Shown piece by piece: positions 8,651 through 22,370 of a stretch of DNA of 64,000 bases (its first letter is position 1; each line of letters opens with the position of its first letter). The position numbers and the translations under genes are program-made. The stretch spans positions 496,001-560,000 of the forward strand of contig NW_006921537.1 in NCBI RefSeq assembly GCF_000340215.1. Direction: 5' to 3'. The stretch is from Pseudocercospora fijiensis CIRAD86. Taxonomy: Eukaryota > Ascomycota > Dothideomycetes > Mycosphaerellales > Mycosphaerellaceae. The notes under the pieces were generated by a model. The model was not told the origin of the DNA. It saw only the letters and a program-made list of their open reading frames with translations, and did not search any database.

Positions 8651-11600
8651 TCTAGTACTAGATACCGTCGTAGCGATCTAGTTCTTTTTCGCTATTGCCG
8701 TTACCGCGCTATAGTTAGTAACTACGATAGTCCTTAGTGCTACATCTACTATATAAAACGCCCTTTTAATTGCTTAGACGACTCCGAATAATTCGAGCTT
8801 AGTTAGCTAGTAGCGCGCCTCGGTATCCGTAAGTATATAACTAGCGAAGCCTAAGATCTTTAGTCTATCCCGGGGAAACTGCTTAGATCGTTTTAGCTAG
8901 GTAGTGCTATCGACGAAATCGGAGACTATATTATCTTTCCGAGTTACGGGGGCGGGTTCCTCGTATTCTATTTCTAAATCTCTATCGACCTAGTAGTATA
9001 TTACGCCTATCCCGAACTCCTTAGAGGCGTCTACGTCGATATATAAGGTAGACGTAGGGTCGAAGTGCTAGAGAAATCCCTTTCTATCTTCGGACTATAT
9101 AGATTGTATAGTGTCCTAGGCAATGTCTATTTCGCGGGTCTAGTATAGCTTTACTCCCCGCATTTAGGCGCGGCGCCTTCCGCCCTTCGTTTAGGTAGCC
9201 TAGTATTCCTTTATTACGGCGATTTTAGCTTACTATAAGGGCAGTATAATTCTATCGAAATATAGAATAGTAGACCTAAGGTAGCCGACTAGACCGAGAT
9301 AGTGTTCTAGCTATTCGGCGTTAATAGGCTTTTCTAGTTCCCGTAGCGCTACGAGTCTATCTGCCTAAGTTGCGAATCCCTTCCCGTCTACTATTCTTCT
9401 AAGAATTTAGACGGAGGGGAAACCTAGGTACGCCTTCCCGGGTTCTAGGCTAAATCGTAAGTCGTCTATCTTTTTAAATACGCGTTCGAGTAGGGCGCGA
9501 TAAGACTCTAGGTCTACCGACCCTAGGACTATATTATCGATATACCCGTTCGCCGCGTCCCCGAACTCTTATAGAGTGCAGTCGAGTAGCCTTTATACGT
9601 ATTATATGCTATTATAATATCCTATCGCTGCGACCTTTAAGTATTCCTATCTACGGGCAGTATTTACTATAAATTTCTAGCGATCTTTCTCGGCTACCGC
9701 GAATTAATAGAATATAGACCTTGCGTCTATTACTAAGATATATATATAGCCGCGTAACTTAGCGATAATATCGTCCTAGAGGGGAAGAGGGTAGGTATCC
9801 TTCTACGATATACTATTAAGGCCTCTAATGTCGATAACTACGCGTAGTTTGCGGTAGGCTAAGCTATCGTCGCGGAATAGCGTCCTTTAGACGACGAAAA
9901 CCGGCTAAGCTAACGGTAAGGGTTTCTCGCTAAAGGCTATCTTATCTTAGAAGTAGAGTTTATCGAACTGTTTATCGACCTCCGTATTATCCTTCGCCGA
10001 TATTCGATAAACCTTACTACTAAACTTTTTATCTTCCTATCCCGACTTAAGGGGAAGTTCTAACTACTCGTCCTTTAGTAGGTTAATCGTCGTACCCCTA
10101 TCCGTCTATAACTACGGGAATTTGTCGGTAATAGACTAAAGGTCTGCCGCCGCGTTAGAATCCGGGTTAGCCGCGCAAACTGTTACGCCGGCCGAAGTTT
10201 TAAGACTAGCTATCCTAGCGTTAATTAAAATTTTAGCGGTATCGGGTAGTAAGTTAAGGTCTATTAGGTCCGCTTCCTTATTTTCGTTAAGTTCGCGGGT
10301 CGGTAGCTAAGATTTAGACATCCGCGGGAGTTATAGGCGTACTATAGTTTAATCCGAATTGGCTAAGTTTCCGGCTAGGCTTGAATTAGACTAAAACGCG
10401 CTAGCGAGAGCTCGACCGGTAGGGCGAGGAGACTCTCGGTCTATTAGCCTAATCGCCTTATTTTCGCTAAGTCTATTTGTCGATATCTAAGACTATCGGG
10501 TCTTAAGCGCTTAAGCTTACGTAACTCCGTAAATAGGTTCTACTACGGCTTTTCTCGTTTTTAAGGATACTCGAAATTCGCGAGTTAAAAGAGCCTATAC
10601 CTATAGATTTATCGCGAGCGGGGTGCCTCCTAATTTTCGCTTTATAGACCGAGGGTCCGTATTAAACTTATCGATTTACTAGATATCGTCTATCTGCAAT
10701 TACTATAGTTTACCTAGTTTTCTATTGCGTAGTATTACTAGGTCGTCGTCGTAGCTAAGATTCCTAACTTAGACCCTAGGAAGTTCGGGTCCGGTAATAT
10801 AGGCGTATATCGCCGCCGTACCTAGGAAATTAGATTCGCCGGGAACAAAGAGGAGGTCTTAGTCTATACCCTTAAAGGCCGTCGCTCTATTATGTCGTAC
10901 TAGAATTATTGCCGCCGTACGTAGCGGCAGCCTAATTTAGTCGATAGCCCTAATATTAGCCCGTATTAGAGTCTTAGTTTTAGATATATAGGCTATAGGC
11001 ATTACGGCGTAGTCGTTTTCTATTATAACGACGTATCCGGCTCCGGTATAGAGTATAAAGCCGGCGGGGGTTATAACGTCTATCCCGAGGAGTATATTGT
11101 ATAGTAAATTAGGTATAACTCTTACTAGCTATTCGATATAGGCGAGGGTAGGCTTTCTAGACTTCGCGAATATAGGGAAGTATATCGACAAATTAATCTA
11201 TTGCTCGCACTTTATACTTCCGGCTAAACTACGAAATTCGAGAGGCTACTTTAGATACTAGATGTTTTCTTAACCTAGCTAGGCGACTAGCCACTTCTAG
11301 TCTATTATCGATGCTTTCGTACTAGTATCGAGGTATATACGTTTGAATTCTCCTCCCGGAGTAAGAGCGTAGTTAGCCTCGACTATATCGTAATATCGGA
11401 ACGTATAAGCTAGATCTCCCGGCGGGAGCTTAGCCGTATATAGAATAATCTATAGTTGCTCTTAAATATAGTAGACCTAAAGCTTTAGGCTATTAATGTC
11501 GTCAAATTTTCGCTTAGCTAGCTATAATAAATCTTCTTAATGCTTGTCTATAGTAAGATACGTTTCGATATTCTAGAGAGAGCTAGTTCTATAAGATATT

Positions 11601-12191
11601 AAATCGTATACTTTCTCTTAGGCCTCTATTAATAGACGTAAGGCATCTTACTTATCTAGTAGTAAGCAACCTAGTAATTTAAGGCGCTCGAAAATTCCTA
11701 CTACTACTAGGTGTTCTAGAGTTTCCGATAGACTTGAGGTTAAGCGCTACGAGCTAGGAGTAACTAGTTTCACTTCTAGCTCGCGGAGTTTCCCGAAGCC
11801 TACTCGAGGAGTACGTTAGTACGTTTGCCGGAGGCGTCCTTAGGGTAGGCTTAGTCGAGGTAGGTAGTAAAAAACTCGTTAGCGGAGCGGAAAATCTCCC
11901 CGTATATATTGCAGCGTATAGGTCGGCCGTCCTAGCGGTTCTTCTCTCGGGAAGGCTAGCTCGAGACCTCGGGTCTACGGCTCTAGGTCTAAGTATAGTA
12001 GACTAGAGATACGAACGGGTTTATAGAAGGGAAAACCTAGTCCTCTTATCCGCCGGCGTAACTAGCGTCTTCTTCCGCCTTATACTAATCTCCTAGCTCT
12101 TCTTAGGCGTCGAACTAGTCCTACTAACTAAGTCTAGATTCGTCGCACTTATTGCCCTACTCTCGGTCTATCGGGTCGTAGAAAAAGGCGG
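8640..12191 (-). pseudogene. Element A pol: protease, reverse transcriptase, RNase H
   Basis: Read from right to left, the frame shows a CNIYGE segment near 11,900, then an aspartic-protease-like region with LYNILLGIDVITPAGF near 11,080, and a reverse transcriptase at about 9,980-9,520. The RT blocks are KLRVVIDIRGLN, TYPLPL-DDIIAKLRGY, VIDARSIFY, EYLKVAAIGY and NGYIDNIVLG (the YIDD box with the second Asp changed by RIP). An RNase H-like part follows at 9,050-8,650 (SYILTDTEARY, LELFGVV-AIKRA, VVTNYSAV). All are interrupted by TAG/TAA. No integrase follows; the frame ends at the patch near 8,600. Confidence 0.78.
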
Positions 12192-12470
12192 TATTAGCTA
12201 GTAACCGGCCCTATACCTATAGGCTAGTTTTAAGCCTATATAAGAGGCCTCCTTCTATATTATAGATAGATTATTAACCTCGTATAGCATATTGTTTATA
12301 TTACACTTCTATAATGCCTATGTTATAGGGCCCTAGTTATTAGCCTAAGCGACAGTCTCGTTATCCTATCTTACTAAATATAGCTGCCTATATTACTATA
12401 GGTTATATTACCCTTAGTAGCCTATACTATTGCTACAAGTAGTAGTAGTAGTATTAGTTTCCGTCCTTTA
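12192..12470 (+). repeat. 5' LTR of element B
   Basis: This 279-bp repeat matches 31343-31621 apart from scattered transitions. It contains a GTAGTAGTAGTAGTATTAG tract near its 3' end and TATATAAGAGGCC near its start, a possible TATA region. Confidence 0.9.
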
Positions 12471-13289
12471 TTAGAGCCGAAGGTAGGGCTATCTCTTTAT
12501 ATCTAATAGGTTCGGGTATATTAAAGGTAGTCTCTAGGTACGAATAGCTATAACCGAAGCGAGGGCACGATAAGAGCCTACGATACGGACGATACTAAAG
12601 TATCTTAAGGGGCCGTTACGACAAGCAGAGAAACCTCTTAACGAGGGCATCGCTTTAACCCCGAAAAGCTACAAACCCTTAGGACTGTTATAGCTTAGGG
12701 CCTAGTCTATAACTATAGCTAGCTTCTAAGGACTCGGCTCCGGGTCGAAGACCTATTTAGCACCGCTTACTCGAGATAAGCTACCGCCCGCCTAAGGAGG
12801 AGATAGATTAATTACCTATCGGCCTTGCTTAGTTTACTAAGACTATCTATACGATAGCAATTTCTAGATTATAGGTCGGATGCCTAGGCAGTTCCCCTAT
12901 TAACCGGATAGACTGTTTCGGGATTCGCTACCTTGTTCGGACAGTGTTTAGCCTTCTACTAGAAAAAGAAGGTCCCTGCCCCCCCCGCCTAGCTAAAGGA
13001 GATAACGATAGTTAGTAAAGTAGCTAGTTTCTAGGATCTAGGTGTAAATAGAGATTGTAGTTCCTTCCTCCGAGCGGCTTTTGTCTAAATTTACTAAATT
13101 AAAGCTCCTAGGGGTGTCTAGGCGACCCCTAGGAGGCTAAACTCTAATACTACCCCGAGGGTAACATTAGAAGAAAACAGCCTAGCATACTATTTTCTCG
13201 CATAGTAATATCGAAACAAACCAAACCTACAATATATACTAAAAACACTTTCCTATAGCATTTTATTTTAACTACTTTACGATAATCGA
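12471..13289 (+). other. Element B leader with hairpin
   Basis: No ORF is supported. An 11-bp perfect inverted repeat, CTCCTAGGGGT (13105-13115) and ACCCCTAGGAG (13125-13135), with a 9-nt loop lies just before the first 27-bp palindrome. The primer-binding site should directly follow 12470 but I could not match it to a tRNA. Confidence 0.5.
13144..13170. promoter_or_regulatory. 27-bp palindrome 1, before gag
   Basis: CTAATACTACCCC is followed by GAGGGTAACATTAG, an imperfect palindrome of the same type as at 23562, 27695 and 31211. It lies about 120 bp upstream of the gag frame of element B. Function unknown. Confidence 0.8.
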
Positions 13290-15359
13290 ATAAGCTCTAG
13301 CGAAAGCGAGTATTACGAATTAGCGGAATCTTCGGAATCTAATAACCTACCGGACCCTATTAACGAAGAAATTAGGCGACGACTAGTTGTTATAAGCGCC
13401 GTCGACCTAGGGGCTATCGAGCCTTCTATATACGAGGCCCTCTATAATGTCGTTATAAAGATAATTTAAGGGCAAACTAACTTTCTCCGTTAGAATAGGC
13501 GTCGCCCGCTAGAGCTAGGAAGTAGTAGAAACCCTTTATTCGAAGGGTAGAACGCTACGGCGCACGTAGAACGCTTTAAGGACAACTTAGCCGAGTACGG
13601 ACTTAAAGAGGAGTCAGACTAGTACAAGGTCCGGTCTCTTACGAGGACTACTATTACTAAGCTTTACCGAACCCTTAGAACCCTAGTTAGCTACCTAGAA
13701 AAGGACGACAAGTCTAATGCCGACTAGGAGGTCTTTAAACAGGCCTTTATAAGGGAGTATCGGGATCGCGATAGCCGTCGTATTAAAGGTAGTTATACGT
13801 AGCTTAAGAACCTCTATATAGAGAGGCGCACCGAAGATAACGACCTAAAGGAGTACGTCCGCGAGTTTGTTAAGTTAGCGGACGGCATCGACTAGTAGGA
13901 CCTCGAGAATTCTTAGAGAACGAGGCTGCTCCTTAAAGGGTTGCCGTAGTCTACGGCTAAGCGTATCTTCCGTCGCTATAAGCTTAGCGAAGCCAATCCC
14001 GAGACCTTTAGGAAGTATAAAGAGGTCCTAGAGGCTATTAAGGACGACATTAATAGCTCCGCTAACGCAAAGAAGTTTATTTACGGCGAGGACCGGAATA
14101 ACCTAGCCTAGGTAAGGAACGATACCTCGGGAACTAGAGGGCCTAAGTTTCTTCCTAAATCGTAAAGTAGTCCTAGTACCGTAACTCCTACTATTACTAA
14201 GCATTCTTAGGACGTTACGGACTTAGCTAAATCCCTAGCCTAGCTCAACCTTAATACGAAAGCACTATAGCGAGTTAGGGAGGTCCTTAATACTAGTATA
14301 CTAAAGGATATACTACTAGTCTACTAGGTCTCCGATCCTAACTACCCTAAGGCCCCTTTAGTTAACGTCTACGCTATACGGAAGATCTATTCTAACTTAG
14401 ATAGCAAGTGCTAGATATGCGGCGGTTTTAAACATATTCAATTAGACTATCCTATTTAGAAGGAGCTTCTTAAGAGGAAGCTCGTTATGCAAGTAAATAG
14501 TCGGTTCTACTATACCGATACCGGCGACAAGATTGACTTCGAGTAGGATCGTAGAGCTCCGAAGCTGCCTTAACTTAGGAGTCTTCTAGAGAAGAAGTAT
14601 AGTAGTAAGATCGAGTTTAAGGACACTAGGAATAGTACCCTTACCGCTATTACTAAACGAGAAACTTAGAAGGTTAGGGCAAAACAGGTTAAGAAGCGGA
14701 GTAGTAATAGTACTACTAAGCCTATTAAAGTTAACTTTGTGTCTTAGGACCCGGACGCAGTTACTAATGTTTACGCGGTTACTAAGAATAGCGTAGATGT
14801 CTACGCTACTATAAGGTCCTAAACTTAGTCGTCCTAAACCTAGTCCTAGGGTAAGGGTAAGAGCCCGCAGAACCCTACCCGCCCTAGTGCGGCAGCCCCT
14901 ACTAGGATACTTAAGAAGCAGGCAGCTAATAAGGCTAAGAAATAGCGAGAATTAGTCGCTAAGACTAAGACACTCTAGACAGCCGAAGACCGTACAGCCC
15001 GAGCTAGTATAGCCTCTCCGGAGGTCCTAGAGACTCTAGATATCGATATAGAGGATGCTACTACCGACCTTAGTAGTACCCTAGGCCTAGCTAACCCGCC
15101 GGCCTATAAACGAAAGTTAGCCGACCTAAAGAGCTTTCGCTTTAATAGGTATATAAAGAAGTATAGTACCGGGCCTACTAACTCTTACGATATAAAGGCA
15201 AATGCTCTCTTCTAAGCTTTATAGTTCCTAGACCTTAAGTCTAACGTATCTATAGGGGAGCTTCTAGTATACAGTTTGCCTACTAACCTATTCTAGAGCC
15301 GGATTCCTAACGATGCAACCTTTATAAAAGACCTTGTAGCCCTCCGACGTAAATAGGGG
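13290..15359 (+). pseudogene. Element B gag with CCHC knuckle, RIP-decayed
   Basis: From about 13,290 one frame reads through TAG/TAA as an acidic start (SSSESEYYELAESSES), then a gag-like helical region (HVERFKDNLAEYGL, FKQAFIREYRDRDS, LKEYVREFVKLADG, RTRLLLKGLP). A nucleocapsid zinc knuckle follows at about 14,405-14,450, reading C-x-I-C-G-G-F-K-H-I-x-L-D-Y, so the last Cys is now Tyr as expected from G-to-A mutation. The frame is interrupted at 15359 by element C and resumes in the same frame at 22535, counting one copy of the target duplication. Confidence 0.78.
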
Positions 15360-15523
15360 TATTACGGGGTAACCCGCTAGTTCTAGCTGTTTCTCGATGC
15401 CTAAGGCATCCGCTAAGAGTCTTAGCGCCGAGTGTCCTTAAGACCTCGCGCGTGCTTCCTCTTCCGCTCGATAGCAATCTAGTATTCGATACGTTTAAAC
15501 TACACCCTTTAGTCCCCGTATTA
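15360..15523 (+). repeat. 5' LTR of element C
   Basis: The 164-bp repeat begins TATTACGGGGTAACCCGC and ends with TATTA. It is nearly identical to 22371-22534. The start fits a TG terminus changed to TA by RIP. Confidence 0.92.
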
Positions 15524-15819
15524 CTACTAGATCGCTCGTTATAACTATACGTCTTTCGTAAGGAGAGCGCGTAGTACTACCCCGAGCCGTAGTTATTACC
15601 GCCGACGCGATATTACTATAGCTATAAGTAGCCGTAGACGCGTACTACTATTAGAAACCTTAGACAGGTAGGTATATAGCAAACGCTAACTATAGGAAGA
15701 GAGAGCCGCTTCTTTATTTAGATAGTCTCCTTCAATTTAATCTCCTAGCAATCCGTAAGTCCGATTATTATCTAGCTATAAGCGCCGACGAAGGATCCCT
15801 ATCGCCCCGGCGCTAGTCT

Positions 15820-18050
15820 ACCGAGTAGCGCTTTACTATGCCTAAGCGCGACACCTAGCTAGGTTCTATATAGCAAGAAACCCTCGAGTTAGAGTCTTAG
15901 TAGGAGGCTCGCCTTAGGGATCTCGAGAACCGAGCCGTAGAACTCTAGAAATTAGTAGTTAAGTCTAGTATCTCTAAGAAGAAGTATATAGACGATAATA
16001 CCGACGATAAGGGTCCCGATACCGATAACGAAGAGAACGACGAGGATCTTAATAACGCTATAATCGACCCCGATACCTTGCTTATAGAGCGTAAGAAGCC
16101 GCCCTTAAGCGTAGATATCTTTAGTAGCGACCCCGAGCGCGGTAGAAACGGGACTACGTTCCCTAGTCTAGCTCGATCTCGCTTAGCTCCTAATATTAAC
16201 TTTAGCAAGGCGCCTCCGCCGCCGCTAGATTTTAGTAGTCGTAGAGAATTAAAGAAGCCTAAAGGTACTAACCGTATAGTCCGTAACCGAGTACTTAGTA
16301 TATTAGGTCGCGATAGAGAAACCCTTAACCTCGACTTCCTAGTACTAGCCGATAAGCGTATTAATAGCGAGGAGGTCTATCGATACCGTCTAGCCTACTT
16401 CTAGAACATTACCGACCCTAACGATCTCTAGTTACGGATAGTATAGTATCCTACTATATAGCTCGACGTCCTCGACTACTGCCTATAAGTATTTAAAGAG
16501 TAGGTTAAGTTACGTAAGAAGTATATATAAGAGGCGGACAACTTCGAGACCGAACTATAAGATACCTCCGAAACACCGAATCTACGGCAACAAGCCGGAC
16601 TCGTAATGTCTAGCGGCAGCTCGGCAAGTACGAAGATACCCTTAAGCAGGCCTATAAGAAGATTAAGGGCTTCTAGGCCGGTCGAAAGACGTATAAGGCC
16701 CGCATTACCGAGTTAGAGTAGCAAGTTTAAGACTACGAGAACATAAACAAGCAGCTTACTTAGCGGATTGCCGATCTCGAGAAGTAGGGCAAGCAATAGC
16801 GCCGATCTGCTACCGAGACTCCGAAGAATATTATAGACGAGGTTAGCTAGCTCCTTAAGTCTAATAAAGAGGGAGAGGCGTATATCGATAAGACTTAGTA
16901 CTTCTCTACTTAGTAGGAGCGCCCTTATCGTAGCCTCTTTAGCGGTCGCACTACTCGTATAATTCCTCTTAAGACCGGTAATAAAGAACCTACCGCTATA
17001 ATGTCCGGTAGTCTAGGACTAGGACTAGCGCGCTCTAAGCCCTTGCGAACTAATACGGCCCTAATCCGCCTTAAGATAACGACGCGTCGCCGATCTAGCG
17101 TATATAGATCTTCCGCTTAAGAAGAGTTAGACTCTTCTTCCGACGAGGAACAGACCCGTAAGGCTAAGTTAAAGCATAGATCTAAGAACGCGAAGAACTT
17201 AAGCAAGTTGCCTAGTCCCTATACCGCTAACGATAAAGTCGATACAATGCCGTTCCTCGAATAGAAGACAAAGATAGAATTCGCTATAGCTATAGACCGA
17301 AGCTCTCGTAAGGAGAAGGTTATAATTACTATCGGCAATACTACCGGCAATGTATACTAGGATTTAGAGCCGCTTATTGCGGACTTTAAGAACTCTAGTA
17401 CGTACGAAGACGTGCTCGTCTATCTTAATAATCGGTAGGGATCGCAGCATATTCGCTAGTAGAAGAAGAATAAGTTTGCGTAACTTAAGTAGGGCGAATA
17501 CGAGGACTTTGCTACGTTCTAGCCTAAGTTTATACACTATAAGCCTTACCTTAATAATAATAAGGAAGACCTAGTCGAAGCCCTTCGATAGAAGCTTACG
17601 ACTAATTACCGCTCCGCTATCCGCTTGTACCTCTTTAAGAACCTCGACTCTATAAAGGAACAGCTTCGCATCCTAGACGTTAACCTCGCTAGAGAGCGTC
17701 TTACTAAGAAGTTAGGAGCGATAGGAGGTCGCAATCGAGACAAGTCTAAGGCTAACAAGGACGACGCCGATAAGCCCGAGAAGAAGCCTAAGAAGGGTCT
17801 AGAGGAGACTAACTAGCGTATTAAGGACGACTATAACTAGCCGGTTAATAGCCGCAGCTTTAAAGCCGTTACGAAGGCTAAGTTCGAAGCTAAGACCTAC
17901 TACTATACTTGTAAGGAGCCTAGTTATAATCGCATGTCTATAGAATGCCTACTTAACGACTTCCGTAAGAGCAAGTCTAAGCGCTCTGTTACTAATGCCG
18001 CTGCTACTATATCTAAGCTTCCGGGTTCGGGAAACGCTTAACCTCTAATC
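15820..18050 (+). pseudogene. Element C gag region with CCHC knuckle
   Basis: A frame beginning near ATG 15838 reads a charged, coiled-coil-like segment (LRDLENRAVEL, SISKKKYIDDNTDD), then a 108-codon uninterrupted stretch (16078-16404). A second gag-like part follows to about 18,040. It includes polar segments, a KKPKKGLEETN region at about 17,800, and a zinc knuckle at about 17,890-17,950 (YYYTCKEPSYNRMSIEC; first Cys and His changed to Tyr). The parts are in more than one frame, so small indels or a frameshift are present. Confidence 0.65.
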
Positions 18051-18059
18051 GTATATATA

Positions 18060-21000
18060 ACGGTTAAAGGAAAGCTGTTTCAACAGTTAGTATACCTAGT
18101 AAAGACCTACCGGACAAGCAGGGTACGAATGCACTAGTCTTATTTCTTAACTTGCTAGAAGTGGTTAACTTAGCATCTATATACGTCGACGTAGCAATAA
18201 TGCCCTCTATTAAACGATATATTGTTATTACGGGAATAGTTAGCAACGAGCTAGTACGATATATAATCGATACTAGTTGTATGTCTACGTTCTCTAACAC
18301 CAAATTCGCTAAGCAGCTCCTTACTAAAACTCGTTTGGCTAAGCCGTTAGGAGTAAAGGACTATTAGCAGAGACAGGGAGGATTGATTACGGAAGTCCTA
18401 TACTTAGACCTAGACCTTAACGGCTATAAGGAGTCTATTAATAGTTAGGTTACCGACTTAGGCGAGTACGACTTCATCCTTAGATTAGATTAGTAGAGAC
18501 GAAACAGACCTACTAACATCGATTTCGAGAGGGGTATAGTTACACTTTACAATAGCGTCGAGATTAAGTGCGAAACGAAGATAGGACTACGACCTGCCGC
18601 ACCGGAATTTATACCCGAATCGATACTACCGCTAATACCAACCTCGCTACCTAGCATTAGTGCGATAACGATCGGTAAGGCAGCGTTTCCGGAAGATAAC
18701 GAGGAACGATACCTTGTCTACGATTTCGACGATAGAGTATTACCTAAAGAAGCAGTTAACGCAGTCGCAATACATTTGTACGCTACTTCTATAGAAGATT
18801 TCGAAATATATATAAAGGGCAAGCCTCTAGTCGATAAACAGGTCGCTAAGGACATGTTGCCGACTAAATTCAGAGACTTCTAGGACGTCTTCTAGTAGGA
18901 GAAAGCGAAGTAGCTACTACTATACCGTAAGGGGGTAGACCTAGAGATTAACTTCTTCGAAGGCGCTAAACTGCTATATATACGGCTACGCCTACTTAGC
19001 GCATAGGACAACCTTGTTATTAAGAAGCATATCGACGATCTTAGAGCTAATAGCACTATCCGGAAATCTAGTAGCCGAGTAGCCTCTTAAACGCTTATCG
19101 TTACGAAGCTAGGCGGAGGTTTACGAGTATATATCGATTATCGTACTATTAATAAGATCACGATTAAAGACAGATACCTAATACTATAGATCCGAGAAAC
19201 GCTCGCACGAATAGCTCGCGCCGTATAGTTTACTATCCTCGACATTATTGCCGCCTTTAATATAATACGTATTAAGGAAGGCTACGAGTAGAAGACAGCC
19301 TTTACGACTCGATATAGTACCTACAAATACCTTGTAGTGCCCTTCGGTCTCTGTAACGCTCCGGTAGCATTTTAGCGTTATATTAACGAAGCCCTATATA
19401 ACTTTCTCGATAAATTCTACTTAGCCTATCTCGATAACACTGTTGTGTTTACCGAAGGCGAGCGTGTACTGCATATATAATACGTACGCTAGGTACTCTA
19501 GAAGCTGCGTAAAGCTAGCCTACTAGTCGACATCTTTAAGAGCAAGTTCTTCGCTAAGGAGGTCAAATACCTCGGCCTTATTATTACGGCTAGCGGGCTA
19601 AAGATAGACCCTAAGAAGGTATAAGCGATATAGGACTAGGTAGTACCGTAGAACGTTAAAGACGTCCTCGCGTTTCTTAGTATAGCTAACTTCTATCGAC
19701 GATTTATCGAAGGCTTTGCTACTATCGCCTTCCTTTTAATAGCATTAACTAAGGGAGCTAACGTTAAAGACCCGAAGATGCGCCCGAAGTTCATTTAGAT
19801 AGACTTAGTATAGCGCGCGTTTAAGGCACTTAAGAAGGCGTTTATAACTGCGCCGGTCTTGCGACATTATAACCCTAACCGCACTTACTAAGTAGAGGCA
19901 GATGCTAGCGACCGTGTTGCCGGAGGTGTTCTCTATTAATAGGACAATAACAATCTCTAGTATCTTATAGCATTCTACTCCTCTAAGATGAACCTAGCTA
20001 AGTGCAACTATAAGATCTATAACAAGGAGCTTATAGCAATCGTTAAAGCTTTCGAGGAATAGAGACCTAAGCTTATAGGCACAATAGACACTGTTTAAGT
20101 TCTCTCTAATTACCGGACACTCGAATACTTTATAACTACGAAGCAGTTAAACAGGCACTAGGCGCGTTAGAGCGAATTCCTGTCTGCCTTTAACTTTAAA
20201 ATCTAGTATCGACCGGGTAAAGACAATGTCTAGACAGACGTACTTACCCGTCGGATATAGGATTAGGACGGTAAAGAAAGCGACCTTCGCAATCGCTAAT
20301 AGGTGCTACTTAAGTCACATAACCTCGATAATGCTATCAAAGACGACTTGTAAGTAGCCTGCCTTACAATTTGTAGCCTAGACCCTAGTATAGTTACTAC
20401 TATAGACTAATATTACCTAGTATTAGCAGTTCTCGAAGTTATCGAAATCGTAGGACAACTAGCCTCCGAAGAACTCATCCTCGTAGCATATAAGTATAAC
20501 GAGATTTCGACTAATATCTAGAAAGCACTACGCGATAATCTACCGCGTAGTACTAAGCTCGACTCTCGCATCTCGTTAGCTAACTATTCGGTTAGCGAGG
20601 AAGACAAGCTTATCCGCATCCGTAGTAAGGTCTACGTACCTAATATAGATAACTTGCGTACAGAGGTTATTAGAGTGTTCTACAATAAGCCGACAGTAGG
20701 TTACTAGGGCCGCGAGCGGATATATAAGCTAATCTCGAGAGAATTTTATTAGCTAGGCATATACGACGATGTCCGGAGGTATTGCCTAGCCTACTATACT
20801 TGTTTCCGCGTAAAGTTATAGCACGAAGCATACTAAGGGAACCTAAGACAACTGCTATTGCCGATAGGCGTCTATAAGGAGATAACCCTCGACTTTATCG
20901 TTAAGCTCCTAGAGAGTTATAGTAACCTAGACGGCAATGTGTATACTAACATCCTTACTAGTATATGCCGCCTCGCGAAGCGGAAACATTTCATCCCTAT

Positions 21001-22350
21001 ATAGCGCCTAGATGCTAAATATACTGCTAACTTGTTCTACTAGTGGATTTAGAAAGACTAAGGCTTTATTCTAATCATCTATTCCGACCGAGGCACTTAG
21101 TTTATAAGCGCATTCTTTACGAGACTGCTTAAGAATATAGGTACCGACTAGAAGTTCTTAACCGTATATTATCCTTAAACTAACGGTTAATCCGAGAACA
21201 CTAATAAGGAATGCGAGTAGTACTTGCGAGCCTATATTAACTACATATAGGATAACTAGGTAAACAAGCTTCCGTTATGCGAGTTTGCCGCTAATAGCGC
21301 TATATTAAGCACAACTAAGGTTTCTCTATTCTTTACTACCCTTAGTAGACACCTATAGGCTCGTGCGAGCAAACCGTAGAAGCTCGTACTACTAGTCGGC
21401 CCGTAGCGCTAAGACGCACTCCGCGTAGATGAATTTACTAAAGAAATAGAACGAGTTTACGACTTCTGTATTACATAGATAGCATACGTATAGGCACGCA
21501 CTAAAGAGGTTGCTAACAAGCGCCGACAACTAGCGCGCGCCTACAAAGTAGGCGAGAAGGTATAGCTCGATATCCGCAATATCCGTACTAAACGCCCTAG
21601 CAAGAAACTCGATTACAAGCACTATAGTCCCTTTCCTATTACCCGCGTTGTCGTACCGGACGTCTATTAACTCGACCTTCCTATTACGATACGCATTTAT
21701 AACCGCTTCTATATAAGTCTCTTGCGGCCTAACTCCGCGCATCCCTTCCCTAATTAGATCGATACTAAGCGTCCGCCGGAAGCCGAAGATAATAATAGAC
21801 AAGGACCGAGATAGGAGGTAGATAAGATCGTAGCTAGTCGTTAGAAGAATAAGCGGTCTAAGAAAGAGGTGATTTATACAGTTAAGTAGATAGGAAGCAA
21901 TAAGTATACGGACAATAAGTATAAACTAGATCTTAAGGGCAGTGCTAAAGATGCTATTACCGACTAGCACTATAACAATCCTCGTACCGACGGACTACCT
22001 TATAGTTAGTCCCCGCCGACCGACTAGGTTGCTAATAAACTAGTAGAGCGCCTTCCGCTAGCACTAGATAGCACTCGACGCTTAACGCGCTTGCGCGCCG
22101 CGTAATAGGATAGTTGCCGCACGACCGAAGTATTAAATACGCCGCCGGCACGGCCCTAATAACGTTCGTACGTAAGGGTACTAACTGCGACGTTTATATA
22201 TACCGCTCGAGCTATGTTAGTTAACGTACCTTACCGCCGCTATATTGCCGCTAGTTAGCAACTACTGCGAGCTACACTAGATAACAATTAGCCTCTTATA
22301 TATAGATAGAATAGCGTTGCTTTACTACACTTATAGGCGCTTATAGCGAC
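18060..22350 (+). pseudogene. Element C pol: protease, RT, RNase H, integrase
   Basis: Protease: VRYIIDTSCMSTF at about 18,250-18,300, where the family has D-[ST]-G. RT at about 19,110-19,600: VYIDYRTINKITIKDRYLIP, FTILDIIAAFNIIRI, FTTRYSTYKYLVVPFGLCNAP and FYLAYLDNTVVF (the YLDD box with its last Asp altered). RNase H: EADASDRVAGGVL and IAFYSSKM, then FKI-YRPGKDNV-TDVLTRR. Integrase at about 20,680-21,800 includes a core with LIIYSDRGTQFISAFF (second catalytic Asp), YYP-TNG-SENTNKE, and a C-terminal [22 protein letters not shown] segment. I see no convincing chromodomain after it. Stops are TAG/TAA throughout. Confidence 0.85.
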
Positions 22351-22355
22351 CTTAA

Positions 22356-22367
22356 GGGGGGGGGGGG
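22356..22367 (+). other. Polypurine tract of element C
   Basis: Twelve consecutive G residues preceded by TTAA end 3 bp before the 3' LTR. This is the expected position of the plus-strand primer site in LTR retrotransposons. Confidence 0.75.
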
Positions 22368-22370
22368 TAG

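Noticed and set aside
18060..22350. Chromodomain at the end of element C integrase
   Set aside because: The C-terminal region is basic and polar but the aromatic cage residues and spacing of a chromodomain could not be found.
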